Assembly: GCA_902585415.1 (NCBI GenBank)
Contig: CACIDN010000001.1
Location: 115,001-179,000 of the forward strand
DNA: 64,000 bases
DNA from: an uncultured Pelagibacteraceae bacterium
GTDB taxonomy: Bacteria > Pseudomonadota > Alphaproteobacteria > Pelagibacterales > Pelagibacteraceae
Reading direction: 5' to 3'
The notes under the pieces were generated by a model. That model did no database searches. It saw only the letters and a program-made list of their open reading frames with translations, and was not told the origin of the DNA. Below are positions 17,750-27,972 of the stretch, piece by piece. Numbering within the stretch: the stretch's first letter is position 1; each line of letters opens with the position of its first letter. The position numbers and the translations under genes are program-made.

Positions 17750-19365
17750 TGTTTAAAAAATTTTACGAATTTTTTTTATATAAAAAAATACAAAAATTTA
17801 ACAAACAACAATTCACCAAAATTAATAATCTACCCCATGAAGGCGTCTTATTAATTGAATTTAATTCATTTCATATTTTACATATTATTTTTTCTTATTT
17901 ATGTGATTATTTTAGATTGAAAAATAATCTCAAAATAGTTGCTTACTATAGTCACGTACTTCTCTCATATAAATTAAAAAGAACTTTTACTCAAAAAATT
18001 AAAAGTTATATTTCTGATAAAATAAATTTAGGTTTTTTTGGTATTTATAAGTCTTTTGGGGTGTCTGAATTTTTATTCCCTAAAACAGATGAAAAAATTA
18101 ATAATCAGACAAATGTAAATTACAACAAAATTTTAAAAAAAATCAAATCTAAAAATGATATTTTGGATATTCAAATTAATAAAATTAAATTAGGTGACTT
18201 GATTTATGATTCGTATTTAACTAGAAATAGAAAACAAAAACCTACAATTGATATTGATAGTAATGATTTTAAAAACTTTTTAAAAGATTTTTTAAATTTA
18301 TTTTTTTTCTGGTCTGAATATTTTAGAAATAATAAAATCAAAGTTTTATTGGTTAGTCATTCTATATATACAATGGGAATTCCTTACAGAGTTGCATTAA
18401 AAAATAAAATTGATTGTTATGAAGTAAAAGAAAATAGAATTAAAAGGCATCGGCAAGAGAATCCTTATCATTATTCTGAGGCATATGATTATCCTAAAAT
18501 ATTTAAAAAATTTGATAAAAAAATTCAAAAAAAAGCACTTATACTAGCAAACAATAATTTAAAAAAAAGGTTTGAAGGAATAAATCTTGACATGCCTTAT
18601 GCTACAAAAACTGCATTTAATAAAAAAAAAATTGAAACAAATTTATACAAAACTCACAAATACACGATTTTAATTTTACCTCATGATTTTTTAGATGCCC
18701 CTCATATTGGAGGTAAATTTGCTTACGCTGATATGTATGAATGGATAAAAAATCTCTCTGAATTATCATTGAAGAAAAAAAATTATAACTGGTTATTAAA
18801 AACTCATAAAAAGCAAGGAGGAAAATTTACTTTTTATCAAAACTTTACTGAAAAAAATATTGATAAATTAATTAAAAGATCAAATATAAAAAAGTTAAAC
18901 TCTGATTTAAGTCATAATCAAATTATAAAAAACAGAGTCGACTTGGTGCTCACAGTATTTGGGACAGCGGCACATGAATATGCATACAAAGGAATTAATG
19001 TTTTAAATGCCTCTAGAATTAACCCCCATGCTGGTTATAAATTTAATTACCACATAAGTTCTGAAATAAAATATAAAAATTTTTTTAATAATCTTCAAAA
19101 CAAGAAAAAGAATATTAATAAAAAAAAAGTACTTGAATTTTATTACATGCATTATATTTACAATAGTAAAGATTGGTTTTTTTTAGATTATAATCGTATG
19201 TTAAAAAAATTAGGCAGTTATCATTATCAATGGTCAAGCAAATTCTATGATTATTGGTTGAAAAATCCAATGAACAAAAATTTCAAAAAAACTTTATATA
19301 AAAGATTAGACAATTTTATATACTCTAATGACTTAATACTAAATTTAACTCATATTAATAAATAG
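17749..19365 (+). CDS. Hypothetical, possible GT-B/capsule-type glycosyltransferase (538 aa)
   Basis: 'ILPHDFLDAPHIGGKFAYADMYEWI...LLKTHKKQGG...VDLVLTVFGTAAHEYAYKGINVLNASRINPH' resembles C-terminal GT-B/capsule synthesis patterns; sits between pseC and pseB. Confidence 0.5.
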   Translation: MFKKFYEFFLYKKIQKFNKQQFTKINNLPHEGVLLIEFNSFHILHIIFSYLCDYFRLKNNLKIVAYYSHVLLSYKLKRTFTQKIKSYISDKINLGFFGIYKSFGVSEFLFPKTDEKINNQTNVNYNKILKKIKSKNDILDIQINKIKLGDLIYDSYLTRNRKQKPTIDIDSNDFKNFLKDFLNLFFFWSEYFRNNKIKVLLVSHSIYTMGIPYRVALKNKIDCYEVKENRIKRHRQENPYHYSEAYDYPKIFKKFDKKIQKKALILANNNLKKRFEGINLDMPYATKTAFNKKKIETNLYKTHKYTILILPHDFLDAPHIGGKFAYADMYEWIKNLSELSLKKKNYNWLLKTHKKQGGKFTFYQNFTEKNIDKLIKRSNIKKLNSDLSHNQIIKNRVDLVLTVFGTAAHEYAYKGINVLNASRINPHAGYKFNYHISSEIKYKNFFNNLQNKKKNINKKKVLEFYYMHYIYNSKDWFFLDYNRMLKKLGSYHYQWSSKFYDYWLKNPMNKNFKKTLYKRLDNFIYSNDLILNLTHINK

Positions 19366-19371
19366 AAAATT

Positions 19372-20370
19372 ATGTTTAATAATAAAAGTATTTTAATTAC
19401 AGGAGGCACAGGATCATTCGGTAACGAATTTGTAAAAAAAATCATATCTAAATATAAAAAAATAAACAAACTAATTATTTTCAGTAGAGATGAGTTAAAG
19501 CAATATGAAATGTCAAAAAAATTTAGCGAAAAAAAATATAAATTTTTAAGATATTTTCTTGGAGACATAAGAGATAAAGAAAGACTATCCATTGCTCTTA
19601 ATGGGGTGGACTATGTCATACATGCGGCCGCTTTAAAACAAGTACCAACCGCAGAATATAACCCCTTTGAATATATAAAAACAAATATTATAGGCGCTCA
19701 GAACTTAATTGAATGTTGTATGGAACGAAAAATAAAAAAATTAGTAGCATTATCCACAGATAAAGCTGCCGCACCTATAAACTTATATGGAGCAACCAAA
19801 CTTTGTTCTGATAAATTATTTGTTGCGGCAAATAATGTTAAAGGTTTTGAGGGGACAATATTTTCTGTACTGAGATATGGTAATGTATTAGGTAGCAGAG
19901 GATCTATTGTAGATGTATTAAAAAAAAATCTATCAAAAAAAACATTTGAAATTACTGATAATGAAATGACAAGGTTCAATATACCACTTAGTGAAAGTGT
20001 TGACCATGTTTTATGGAGTTTAAAAAATTCACCTGGGGGTGATATTTTAGTACCAAAACTTAAATCGTATAAAGTGTTAGATTTAATTAAATCTTTTAAT
20101 CCAAATTTAAAATTAAAGACAATTGGTATAAGACCAGGAGAAAAAATACACGAGGAAATGGTTACTGAAAGTGATAGTTTAAATACAATAGAATTAAAAA
20201 AATATTATGTAATTTTACCAAATACATTTTCTGAGAGCAAAATATTTAAAACAAAAGAATATTATAAGAGAAGATTTAAAGCAAAAAGTGTTAAAAAAGG
20301 ATTTAGTTATAGCTCTAAAAATAATAAAGATTTTCTATCAATAAAAGAATTAAAAAGTTTTTTTAAATAA
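19372..20370 (+). CDS. pseB: UDP-N-acetylglucosamine 4,6-dehydratase (inverting)
   Basis: 332 aa; 'ILITGGTGSFGNEFVKKI...IIFSRDELKQYEM', 'VDYVIHAAALKQVPTAEYNPFEYIKTNIIGAQN', 'ALSTDKAAAPINLYGATKL'. Confidence 0.93.
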   Translation: MFNNKSILITGGTGSFGNEFVKKIISKYKKINKLIIFSRDELKQYEMSKKFSEKKYKFLRYFLGDIRDKERLSIALNGVDYVIHAAALKQVPTAEYNPFEYIKTNIIGAQNLIECCMERKIKKLVALSTDKAAAPINLYGATKLCSDKLFVAANNVKGFEGTIFSVLRYGNVLGSRGSIVDVLKKNLSKKTFEITDNEMTRFNIPLSESVDHVLWSLKNSPGGDILVPKLKSYKVLDLIKSFNPNLKLKTIGIRPGEKIHEEMVTESDSLNTIELKKYYVILPNTFSESKIFKTKEYYKRRFKAKSVKKGFSYSSKNNKDFLSIKELKSFFK

Positions 20371-20385
20371 TTTCAAAAACTTTAA

Positions 20386-21165
20386 ATGCTAAAGAAAAAA
20401 TTGAAAAAAGCATATATAAAAAACAGAAATTTCCCTCTTATATCAATAATAACTGTAGTGTTTAATAATGTCTCACATATACAAAAAACACTAAATAGCA
20501 TTTATTCACAAAAATATAAAAATTATGAAATTATTATTATAGACGGGGGTTCAACCGATGGAACTTTAGAAATTATAAAAAAAAATAAAAAAAAAATAAG
20601 CAAATGGGTAAGTGAAAAGGATAAAGGTATATACGACGCATTTAATAAAGGGATGCAATTAGCGAAAGGTGATTATATTGGATTTGTAAATTCAGATGAT
20701 ATTTTGCTGCCAAACGCTCTTAAAATATTAAAAAAATATATTAATTTGTATCCAGATGTAGATTTTTTCTTTGGAGCGGTTAAAAAGCATTGGGGTGTTT
20801 TACACGGTTACAGACCATGGAAAATAAAATTTTCATGGGGCTTTTACAGTAGTCACTCTACTGGTTTTTTTATAAAACTAAACTCAGCAAAAAAAGTAGG
20901 GAATTACAATTTAAAATATAAATACTCATCAGACTATGATTATTTTTACAGAATGATTGTGAAAAAAAAATTGAAAGGGATTGGAACAGAAAAACATGAA
21001 ATATTTGGTATTTTTCAAAGAGGTGGCTATTCCAGCTCCATTAGTTTTAAAGATCATTTTATTGAGGAAATTAAAATAAGAAGGGATAATGGACAATCTG
21101 TAATTACGTTATTAATTATTATTTTGTATAAATCTTTAAAAAATTTTAGAAAAATATTTTTTTAA
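20386..21165 (+). CDS. Glycosyltransferase family 2
   Basis: 'PLISIITVVFNNVSHIQKTLNSIYSQKYKNYEIIIIDGGSTDGT', 'DKGIYDAFNKGMQLAKGDYIGFVNSDD'. Confidence 0.92.
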   Translation: MLKKKLKKAYIKNRNFPLISIITVVFNNVSHIQKTLNSIYSQKYKNYEIIIIDGGSTDGTLEIIKKNKKKISKWVSEKDKGIYDAFNKGMQLAKGDYIGFVNSDDILLPNALKILKKYINLYPDVDFFFGAVKKHWGVLHGYRPWKIKFSWGFYSSHSTGFFIKLNSAKKVGNYNLKYKYSSDYDYFYRMIVKKKLKGIGTEKHEIFGIFQRGGYSSSISFKDHFIEEIKIRRDNGQSVITLLIIILYKSLKNFRKIFF

Positions 21166-22088
21166 TTATATTTTTTATAATTTAATAGAGAAAAAAAATT
21201 AAAGTTATTTGTAAACTGAAAAAATATCATTTTCCTTACATTTTTCTTTAAAAAAATATTTCTCTTATGAAAACCATTTGTAAATGAAATTATCAAAGAG
21301 TTTTCTGGGCAAATAGTACTAACTTCATTATTTTTAAGATCCAATGTAAGATGCTCATCATCTATAAAAAATTTTTTTGAATTTAAAGTAAAGTTTCTCA
21401 TAAACTCATTATTTAACTTATGAGTCTTTTTGATAAAACCAAATGGAGCACTAGCTTCGTTAATTTTATTAGGTGTATAGATTATTTTAAGACACGGCAA
21501 GTATCTATCTATATGAAATTTTGTATCTTCGTAACTATCAGGTGTTTCGGTATCGATACATTCATGTAAAAAAAATTCTGCAACAGTATTTATTTTTTTA
21601 CCAAATATTTTTTTTGTGACATAATCATTTAATCTTGAAAGGCTAGGCAAGTATTTGATATTTTTTTTCATACAAGAAATTTTAACTATATTGCTGTCTT
21701 TATATTTTATTGATGATGAGTCGATTATGCTTTTATCTATCCAATCTGAAAAAATATTTTTTTTCAATTTCACTAAAAAAATTCAAAACTTTGTGTTTTT
21801 CCTCCAAACTTAGTACGTTTTCAACTATAACTATACCGTTATGAGCCAAAGATTTAAATAATAAATTATTTTCATTATATAGTTCTTCAATTTTAAAATT
21901 TATTTGATTGATTTCATTTGAGCCATCTAGAAAAAAATTTTTTAGATTTTTTTTTTTTTAACTAAATTAAAATAATAATTCATTAGCATCAATCTAGTAG
22001 TTCTGTTGTTCAATTTAAGCAAATTTTGTAACCTTGGGTATTGTTTGAAAAAATTAATATATTTTTTTGGATTTAAGTATTTAAACAT
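21162..22088 (-). pseudogene. Frameshifted phytanoyl-CoA dioxygenase/2OG-oxygenase-like gene
   Basis: ORF 21162..21773 retains HxD ('FHID') and distal His ('GFHKR'). Upstream minus strand encodes in other frames 'FLDGSNEINQINFKIEELYNENNLLFKSLAHNGIVIVENVLSLEEKHKVLNFFSEIEKK' and, from ATG at 22088, 'MFKYLNPKKYINFFKQYPRLQNLLKLNNRTTRLMLMNYYFNLVKK'. Breaks at T13 (21947-21959) and T8 (21757-21764). Confidence 0.65.
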
Positions 22089-22210
22089 TTTTAATATCAA
22101 TAGATTTTGTCATTTTAACAAAATTAATAAATTTACATTTAAAAATTCTTATAATATATAAATAATAATATATATATCTAAAATACCAAGCTAAAATTTA
22201 TGCATTAAAT

Positions 22211-22429
22211 ATGTTTAAAAAATATTCAAAAACAAAATTAACATTATTTACATTATTGTTTTTTTTCTCTTTTGGAATATTTCTCCTTTTTTCAAAAAGT
22301 GATTTAGCTTTAAAATTTAAAGGAGTTTTTCCCACATCATTTAAAGATAATTTGAGAGATACTGTATTCATTATCCTTTCAAAAATTCGTGATATTCAAA
22401 CTTTAAAATATAAATTGCAGGGATTTTGA
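22211..22429 (+). CDS. Small membrane-anchored hypothetical protein (72 aa)
   Basis: N-terminal TM segment 'LTLFTLLFFFSFGIFLLF'; stop directly precedes the GTG start of the next gene. Confidence 0.45.
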   Translation: MFKKYSKTKLTLFTLLFFFSFGIFLLFSKSDLALKFKGVFPTSFKDNLRDTVFIILSKIRDIQTLKYKLQGF

Positions 22430-23407
22430 GTGAAAACTAAATTGACTAAAAATATATTAGTCACAGGAGTGGCTGGCTTTATTGGCTTTAGTTTAGCTTT
22501 AAAACTACTTAAACAAAAACATATAGTAGTTGGAATAGATAATTTAGATGATTATTATTCAGTTAAACTTAAAAAAAAACGTTTAATTGAACTTAAAAAA
22601 TATAAAAATTTTAAGAATAAACTAATTAACATAGAAAAATCTACTTCATTTGATTCTTTACAAAAAGAAAATTTTGATCATATATTTCACTTTGCAGCTC
22701 AAGCTGGTGTTAGACACTCTGCTATAAATCCTAATAAATATATAAAAACAAATATTTTAGGAACAATTAATTTATTTAAATTTGCATCCACAAAAAAAAT
22801 AAAATCAATTTTTTTTGCATCATCAAGTTCTGTTTATGGTGATAGTAAGAATTTTCCACTTAAGGAAAATGATAAATTGAATCCAAAAAACATATACGCA
22901 ACTTCAAAGGTAATAAATGAAATAACAGCAAAGTCATTTTCCAAAAATTATAGCATGAAAATATTTGGATTAAGATTTTTCACAATATTTGGGGAATGGG
23001 GAAGACCAGATATGTTATTATTTAAAATGTTTAAAAATTCTTTAATTAACAAAAAACTTGAACTTAATAATAATGGGAATCATTATAGAGATTTTACATA
23101 TATTGATGATGTTGTTGAAATTTTATATTTATTAATGAATAAAAAAACCGCTAAATTATATGATATTTATAATATTTGCTCTAATAATCCCCAAAATATA
23201 AAAAAATTAATCACCTATTTCCAGAAAAATTTATCGACTTTAAAAATTTTGAAAATACCAAAAAATAAATTAGACGTATTCAAGACGCATGGTGATAATA
23301 AAAAAATAATAAAATTTTTAAAGTTTAAAAAATTTTCAGAATTTGAATCTGCTTTTAAACGAACCTTTCAATGGTATAAAAAATATAACAAAAAATTAAT
23401 TTTTTGA
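22430..23407 (+). CDS. NAD-dependent epimerase (UDP-glucuronate 4-epimerase-like)
   Basis: 'ILVTGVAGFIGFSLALKLLKQKHIVVGIDNLDDYYSVKLKKKRL', 'HFAAQAGVRHSAINPNKYIKTN', 'SSSSVYGDSKNFPLKE'. Confidence 0.9.
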   Translation: MKTKLTKNILVTGVAGFIGFSLALKLLKQKHIVVGIDNLDDYYSVKLKKKRLIELKKYKNFKNKLINIEKSTSFDSLQKENFDHIFHFAAQAGVRHSAINPNKYIKTNILGTINLFKFASTKKIKSIFFASSSSVYGDSKNFPLKENDKLNPKNIYATSKVINEITAKSFSKNYSMKIFGLRFFTIFGEWGRPDMLLFKMFKNSLINKKLELNNNGNHYRDFTYIDDVVEILYLLMNKKTAKLYDIYNICSNNPQNIKKLITYFQKNLSTLKILKIPKNKLDVFKTHGDNKKIIKFLKFKKFSEFESAFKRTFQWYKKYNKKLIF

Positions 23408-24445
23408 TTTGATTAAATCATTTTTTAGGCCGTAAAAATTTGTAGGTAAGGTTTTTTTTATAAACCATAGAAAAGTTGATATAAATTGATTTCTAGAGTT
23501 AAACCCATTAAAAATTTCGTACAAATTTTGTTCTTTATCTGAAAAAAAATTTGCAGCATTTATTATATTGGATCTCACAAACAACAAACTTGAACATTTA
23601 GATAATATAAGAGCTTCTTTAATTGACTCATCACCTAGTAAGTATCTATGATGTTCTCTATTGTATTTTTTGAAAGCATCATTTTTATCAGATCGATAAG
23701 TATTTAAATACAATAGTTTATCTTTATAATTTTTTATAAAAAAATCTAAATAATTTTTTTCTTCAGAGCATAAAAATATCTTATCAAAATTTTCTCTTGA
23801 TAATATTTCGTCAACATTTTTTTTCATCTGACTTTTTGTTGCAGGAAAAATATGACCCCTACTTGTTTTATAACTTGTCCCTCTGAAATGAATACCTAAA
23901 ATTTTTTTATTTTCTAAGTTATTTTTTTCAAAGTAATCTTTGACATAATCAATGTATATTTGTTTCAATTTAATTTCTTTTCCTTTAAATACCCTAAATT
24001 TTGGTTCCAGATGTATCCTGTAGTTCATATTTTTGTTGAAATCATTTCTTGAAAAAACAACGTTTTTACTATTATAAACTTCTTTTAAATCATAGTTTGA
24101 TGTTTGATTAAAATAATATTCCCAAGAGTTTAAAGTATTTATTATTTTATCTTTTTCATTATAAGGATTTGTAAAATTTTCCATATCTACTACTGGAATA
24201 AAATTGTACTGTTTAGCAATATTTAAATGATTTAATACAAATGATAAATATGAAAAAATTCCAGCATGAGATGATCTGTTTATCACATAAAAAGTCTTAT
24301 CTTTATTTAGATTCCCGTATTCGCAATATTCAAAATCATTTTTATTTAGTTTAATAATAGGACTTAAAAGTTTTCTTGAAAATAAAGGTTTTGGACCTTC
24401 ATCAACAAGCAAAATTTTTTTTATAAAGTCTTTTATTCTTTTCAT
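23396..24445 (-). CDS. NodZ/alpha-1,6-fucosyltransferase-like glycosyltransferase
   Basis: 349 aa; 'ILGIHFRGTSYKTSRGHIFPATKSQM...DKIFLCSEEKNYLDFF', GT23/O-fucosyltransferase-like HxRGxD-type region. Confidence 0.6.
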   Translation of the reverse strand: MKRIKDFIKKILLVDEGPKPLFSRKLLSPIIKLNKNDFEYCEYGNLNKDKTFYVINRSSHAGIFSYLSFVLNHLNIAKQYNFIPVVDMENFTNPYNEKDKIINTLNSWEYYFNQTSNYDLKEVYNSKNVVFSRNDFNKNMNYRIHLEPKFRVFKGKEIKLKQIYIDYVKDYFEKNNLENKKILGIHFRGTSYKTSRGHIFPATKSQMKKNVDEILSRENFDKIFLCSEEKNYLDFFIKNYKDKLLYLNTYRSDKNDAFKKYNREHHRYLLGDESIKEALILSKCSSLLFVRSNIINAANFFSDKEQNLYEIFNGFNSRNQFISTFLWFIKKTLPTNFYGLKNDLIKSKN

Positions 24446-24479
24446 TTCTATAAATTAATATATTAAAATAAATCTTAAA

Positions 24480-25706
24480 ATGGTCATTAAAAATTGTAGA
24501 TTTTGTAATAGTAAAAAAATCAACAAATTATTTAATTTAGGAAACTTAAGTTTTACTGGAAAATTTGCAACATCAATTAATACCAACATTCCTAGCGCGG
24601 ATTTATCTATGGTTAAATGTGCCAAATGTCACTTAGTTCAATTAGGACGAAACTTCAATATGAAGTATCTTTATGGAAGTGATTATGGTTATAGAACAGG
24701 AATAAATAGCACAATGACTAATCATATGAAAAAAATATGTGCTATATTAAAAAAAAAAGCTAATTTAAAAAAAGGAGACGCAGTTTTAGATATTGCAAGC
24801 AACGACGGTACTTTACTTAATTTCTATAGTAAGAATTTATTTAGGGTTGGTATTGATCCAACTATAAAAAAATATAAAAAATATTATTCAAATATAGATC
24901 TTTCTATTTCTGATTTTTTCTCATTTAACAAAATTCGCAAAAATACGAAAAAAAAATTTAAAATAATATCTGCCCTTTCAGTATTTTATGATATGAAAAA
25001 TCCAAATATTTTTTTATATGATGTAAGCAAATTATTAGACGCAAATGGTATTTTACTTCTAGAACAGGCAGATTTAGCCTCAATTATCAAACTAAAAATG
25101 TTCGATACAATTTGTCATGAACATTTAGAATATTATTCTCATGATGTGATATTTAAATTGGCAAAAAAAAATAATTTGAAAGTTTTTGATATGATGGGGA
25201 ATGATATTAATGGTGGAAGTACACAATATTATTTATGTAAAAAGAATTCTAAAATTAAGGTAAATCAAAAAACAATTGATACTTTTTTATGTAAAGAAAA
25301 TAAATTAAAACTTAGGAAGATAGAAACCTATAAAAATTTTTTTAAAAGTATTGAGGTTGTGGGTAAGAATTTGAGAAACTTATTAATTAAACTAAAAAAT
25401 CAAAAAAAAATCATTCATGGCTATGGCGCATCTACAAAAGGAAATGTTTTATTACAATATTTTAAAATAGGAAAAAATTTTATCGACTGCATCTCTGATA
25501 GGAATCCAATTAAAAATGGTCGATTTACACCTGGAACTAAAATTAAAATTGTAAGTGAAAAGATTTCAAGAAAACTAAAGCCAGATTATTATTTAGTATT
25601 GCCATGGCATTTTAAAAACGAAATATTAAAAAGGGAAAAAAAAATAATCAAAATTGGTACAAAATTTATTTTTCCACTTCCGAATATAAAAATAGTCGGT
25701 AAATGA
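24480..25706 (+). CDS. Class I SAM-dependent methyltransferase with N-terminal zinc-binding domain (sugar C-methyltransferase type)
   Basis: 408 aa; 'CRFCNSKKINKLFNLGNLSFTGKF...VKCAKCHLVQL', 'DAVLDIASNDGTLLNFYSK', 'IHGYGASTKGNVLLQYFKIG'. Confidence 0.88.
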   Translation: MVIKNCRFCNSKKINKLFNLGNLSFTGKFATSINTNIPSADLSMVKCAKCHLVQLGRNFNMKYLYGSDYGYRTGINSTMTNHMKKICAILKKKANLKKGDAVLDIASNDGTLLNFYSKNLFRVGIDPTIKKYKKYYSNIDLSISDFFSFNKIRKNTKKKFKIISALSVFYDMKNPNIFLYDVSKLLDANGILLLEQADLASIIKLKMFDTICHEHLEYYSHDVIFKLAKKNNLKVFDMMGNDINGGSTQYYLCKKNSKIKVNQKTIDTFLCKENKLKLRKIETYKNFFKSIEVVGKNLRNLLIKLKNQKKIIHGYGASTKGNVLLQYFKIGKNFIDCISDRNPIKNGRFTPGTKIKIVSEKISRKLKPDYYLVLPWHFKNEILKREKKIIKIGTKFIFPLPNIKIVGK

Positions 25707-26881
25707 GGATAGCATTTTTCATTGATAGTTCGTCAGTAGGAGGTGGATATTATCATATGCTTAATTTTGTTAATTTAACAAAACAAATTAAATTGGAAAA
25801 ACATTCTATAGTTTTTATAACAAGAAATAGGTCTATCAATGAACTCTTAAATAAAAATGGTATCAAAAATTACTTTTTTAGCTCAAACTTTTTCAATAAA
25901 GTAACTTTTAGACTGTTAAAAATTAGAACTATATCTAAAATATTTGAATTAATTAATTATTATAATCCATTTTATAAATTTATAAAAAAAAATAAAATTG
26001 ACTACATAGTTTTCAATGAACCTTCATATTTTACATTGTATTGCAAGCATATAAATTTTATTTCATACATTTTTAATACCGAAATAGATTATGTCCGTTA
26101 TTTTAAGGAGTTTAAAAACGGGAATTATGAGGTACAAAAAAAAATTATTTCATTTTCAGTAAAATATGCAAAAAAAATATTTGTTTTTACAGAGAGAAAT
26201 AAAATGGACTTAATCAATAAATTTAATTGTGATAGCTCAAAAATACTATTGCAAAATTTAATTCCATTTTTACCGGAGATTTATGAAAAAAATAAAATGG
26301 TTGATTTTAAGAAAATTTTTAAAACCAAATTTAATTTATCTTTGAATAAAAAATATTTATTTTATCCGGCACAATTTTGGGAACATAAAAACCACATATT
26401 AATTATAGAAATGGTTAAATATTTAAAAAAAAATGATTTTAATCAAATAAATATTCTTTTTTCGGGGGATGATAAAGGCAACTATTCTAAAATTAAAACT
26501 ATGGTGGAAAAAGAAGGACTTGAGTCGTATATAAATTTTTTAGGAAAAATCAGTGAATTAGAATTAATAGCAATATATAAATATTGCGATTATATTATAA
26601 TGCCTACATTTATTGGTAGATGTAGTTTGCCATTATTAGAGGGTTTATATTTCAAAAAAATTATATTCTATAACAAAGATGTTTTGGATCCTGATCTTTT
26701 AAACTACGTAATCGGAATCGATCCAAAAAACGCGAGAGAATTATTCTTAAAAATTAAAAAAAATGTAATAGACGAAAATAATTTAGAAATTGACCCAAAA
26801 AATTTAATAGGAGCTTATGAACAATTATGCGATAAAAAAAAATTTGTGAACAACTTTGAAAATTTGCTTAAAAATATATAA
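25703..26881 (+). CDS. Glycosyltransferase family 4
   Basis: 'LFYPAQFWEHKNHILIIEMVKYLKKN', 'INFLGKISELELIAIYKYCDYIIMPTFIGRCSLPLLEGLY'. Confidence 0.85.
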   Translation: MRIAFFIDSSSVGGGYYHMLNFVNLTKQIKLEKHSIVFITRNRSINELLNKNGIKNYFFSSNFFNKVTFRLLKIRTISKIFELINYYNPFYKFIKKNKIDYIVFNEPSYFTLYCKHINFISYIFNTEIDYVRYFKEFKNGNYEVQKKIISFSVKYAKKIFVFTERNKMDLINKFNCDSSKILLQNLIPFLPEIYEKNKMVDFKKIFKTKFNLSLNKKYLFYPAQFWEHKNHILIIEMVKYLKKNDFNQINILFSGDDKGNYSKIKTMVEKEGLESYINFLGKISELELIAIYKYCDYIIMPTFIGRCSLPLLEGLYFKKIIFYNKDVLDPDLLNYVIGIDPKNARELFLKIKKNVIDENNLEIDPKNLIGAYEQLCDKKKFVNNFENLLKNI

Positions 26882-27008
26882 ATATTTTAAATAAGACATA
26901 TATTTATTTTAATTATTTTTTTTTACTGAAATGATATTTTTGTTAGAAGTTATTAGAAATAAGCAATATAATTAAGAAATAGAATTATTAAATTTAATCT
27001 GTAACAAT

Positions 27009-27953
27009 ATGGTAAAAAAAATTGCTTTAGTGTTTGGTGCGTCTGGTCAGGATGGAACCTACATTTGCGAATTGTTGAAACAAAAAAATTACGAAGTAAT
27101 TGCAATAAGTCGTGGATCAGATTTTGAAAATCACAAAAAAATTAACTTAAAGGTAAAAATAAAGAGAGTCGACATATATAATATACATAAAATAGAAAAA
27201 ATAATTAAAAACACCAAATGTAACGAAATATATTACTTTGCTGGACAATCTAATTATCAAGATTCTTTTGCAAATATATTGAGTACTTTTAAAAGTCATA
27301 ATTTACCGCTTTATAATATTTTATTTTCAATTAATAAATTAAGGAGAAAAATAAAAGTTTTTAATAGTTGTTCCGGGCTAATATATGATCCTAAAGAAAA
27401 TATTATTAATGAGAATTCAAATTTAAACCCTAATAGTCCTTATGGATTCTCAAAACTTGTGTCATATTTTTTAATAAGATATTTTAGAGAAAATCTGAAT
27501 ATTTGGTGTATGTCTGGTATATTCTTCAATCATGACTCAATTCTTAGACCAAAAAATTATGTTATTCCAAAGGTTGTTGATTTTGTAAAAAGAGATAAAT
27601 TTAAAACTAAAAAGTTATTATTAGGTGATATTAACATCAGAAGAGACTGGGGTTGGGCTCCAGAGTACATGAGGCTAGTTTATCTTTTAATGCAAAAAAA
27701 AAAACCTAAAGATCTTATAATAGCCACAGGTAAATCATTTGTGTTAAAAGAAGTTATAAATAAAATATTTAAGACAAAAAAATTGGCTTGGAAAAATCAT
27801 ATTAGAATTAGCAAAAGTATTATCAAAAAAAATAAATTAAATTATATGTCTTCACAAATACAAACTATAAACTTAAAAAAATATTTAGGTATAACGCCAA
27901 CTAAAAATATAAATGATGTTTTTAAGTTAATGATTAAATCCAAATTATTTTAA
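27009..27953 (+). CDS. GDP-mannose 4,6-dehydratase-like SDR
   Basis: 'ALVFGASGQDGTYICELLKQKNYEVIAISRG', 'YYFAGQSNYQDSF', 'INIRRDWGWAPEYMRLVYLLMQ'. Confidence 0.8.
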   Translation: MVKKIALVFGASGQDGTYICELLKQKNYEVIAISRGSDFENHKKINLKVKIKRVDIYNIHKIEKIIKNTKCNEIYYFAGQSNYQDSFANILSTFKSHNLPLYNILFSINKLRRKIKVFNSCSGLIYDPKENIINENSNLNPNSPYGFSKLVSYFLIRYFRENLNIWCMSGIFFNHDSILRPKNYVIPKVVDFVKRDKFKTKKLLLGDINIRRDWGWAPEYMRLVYLLMQKKKPKDLIIATGKSFVLKEVINKIFKTKKLAWKNHIRISKSIIKKNKLNYMSSQIQTINLKKYLGITPTKNINDVFKLMIKSKLF

Positions 27954-27972
27954 TAAAGAAATATTAATATAT

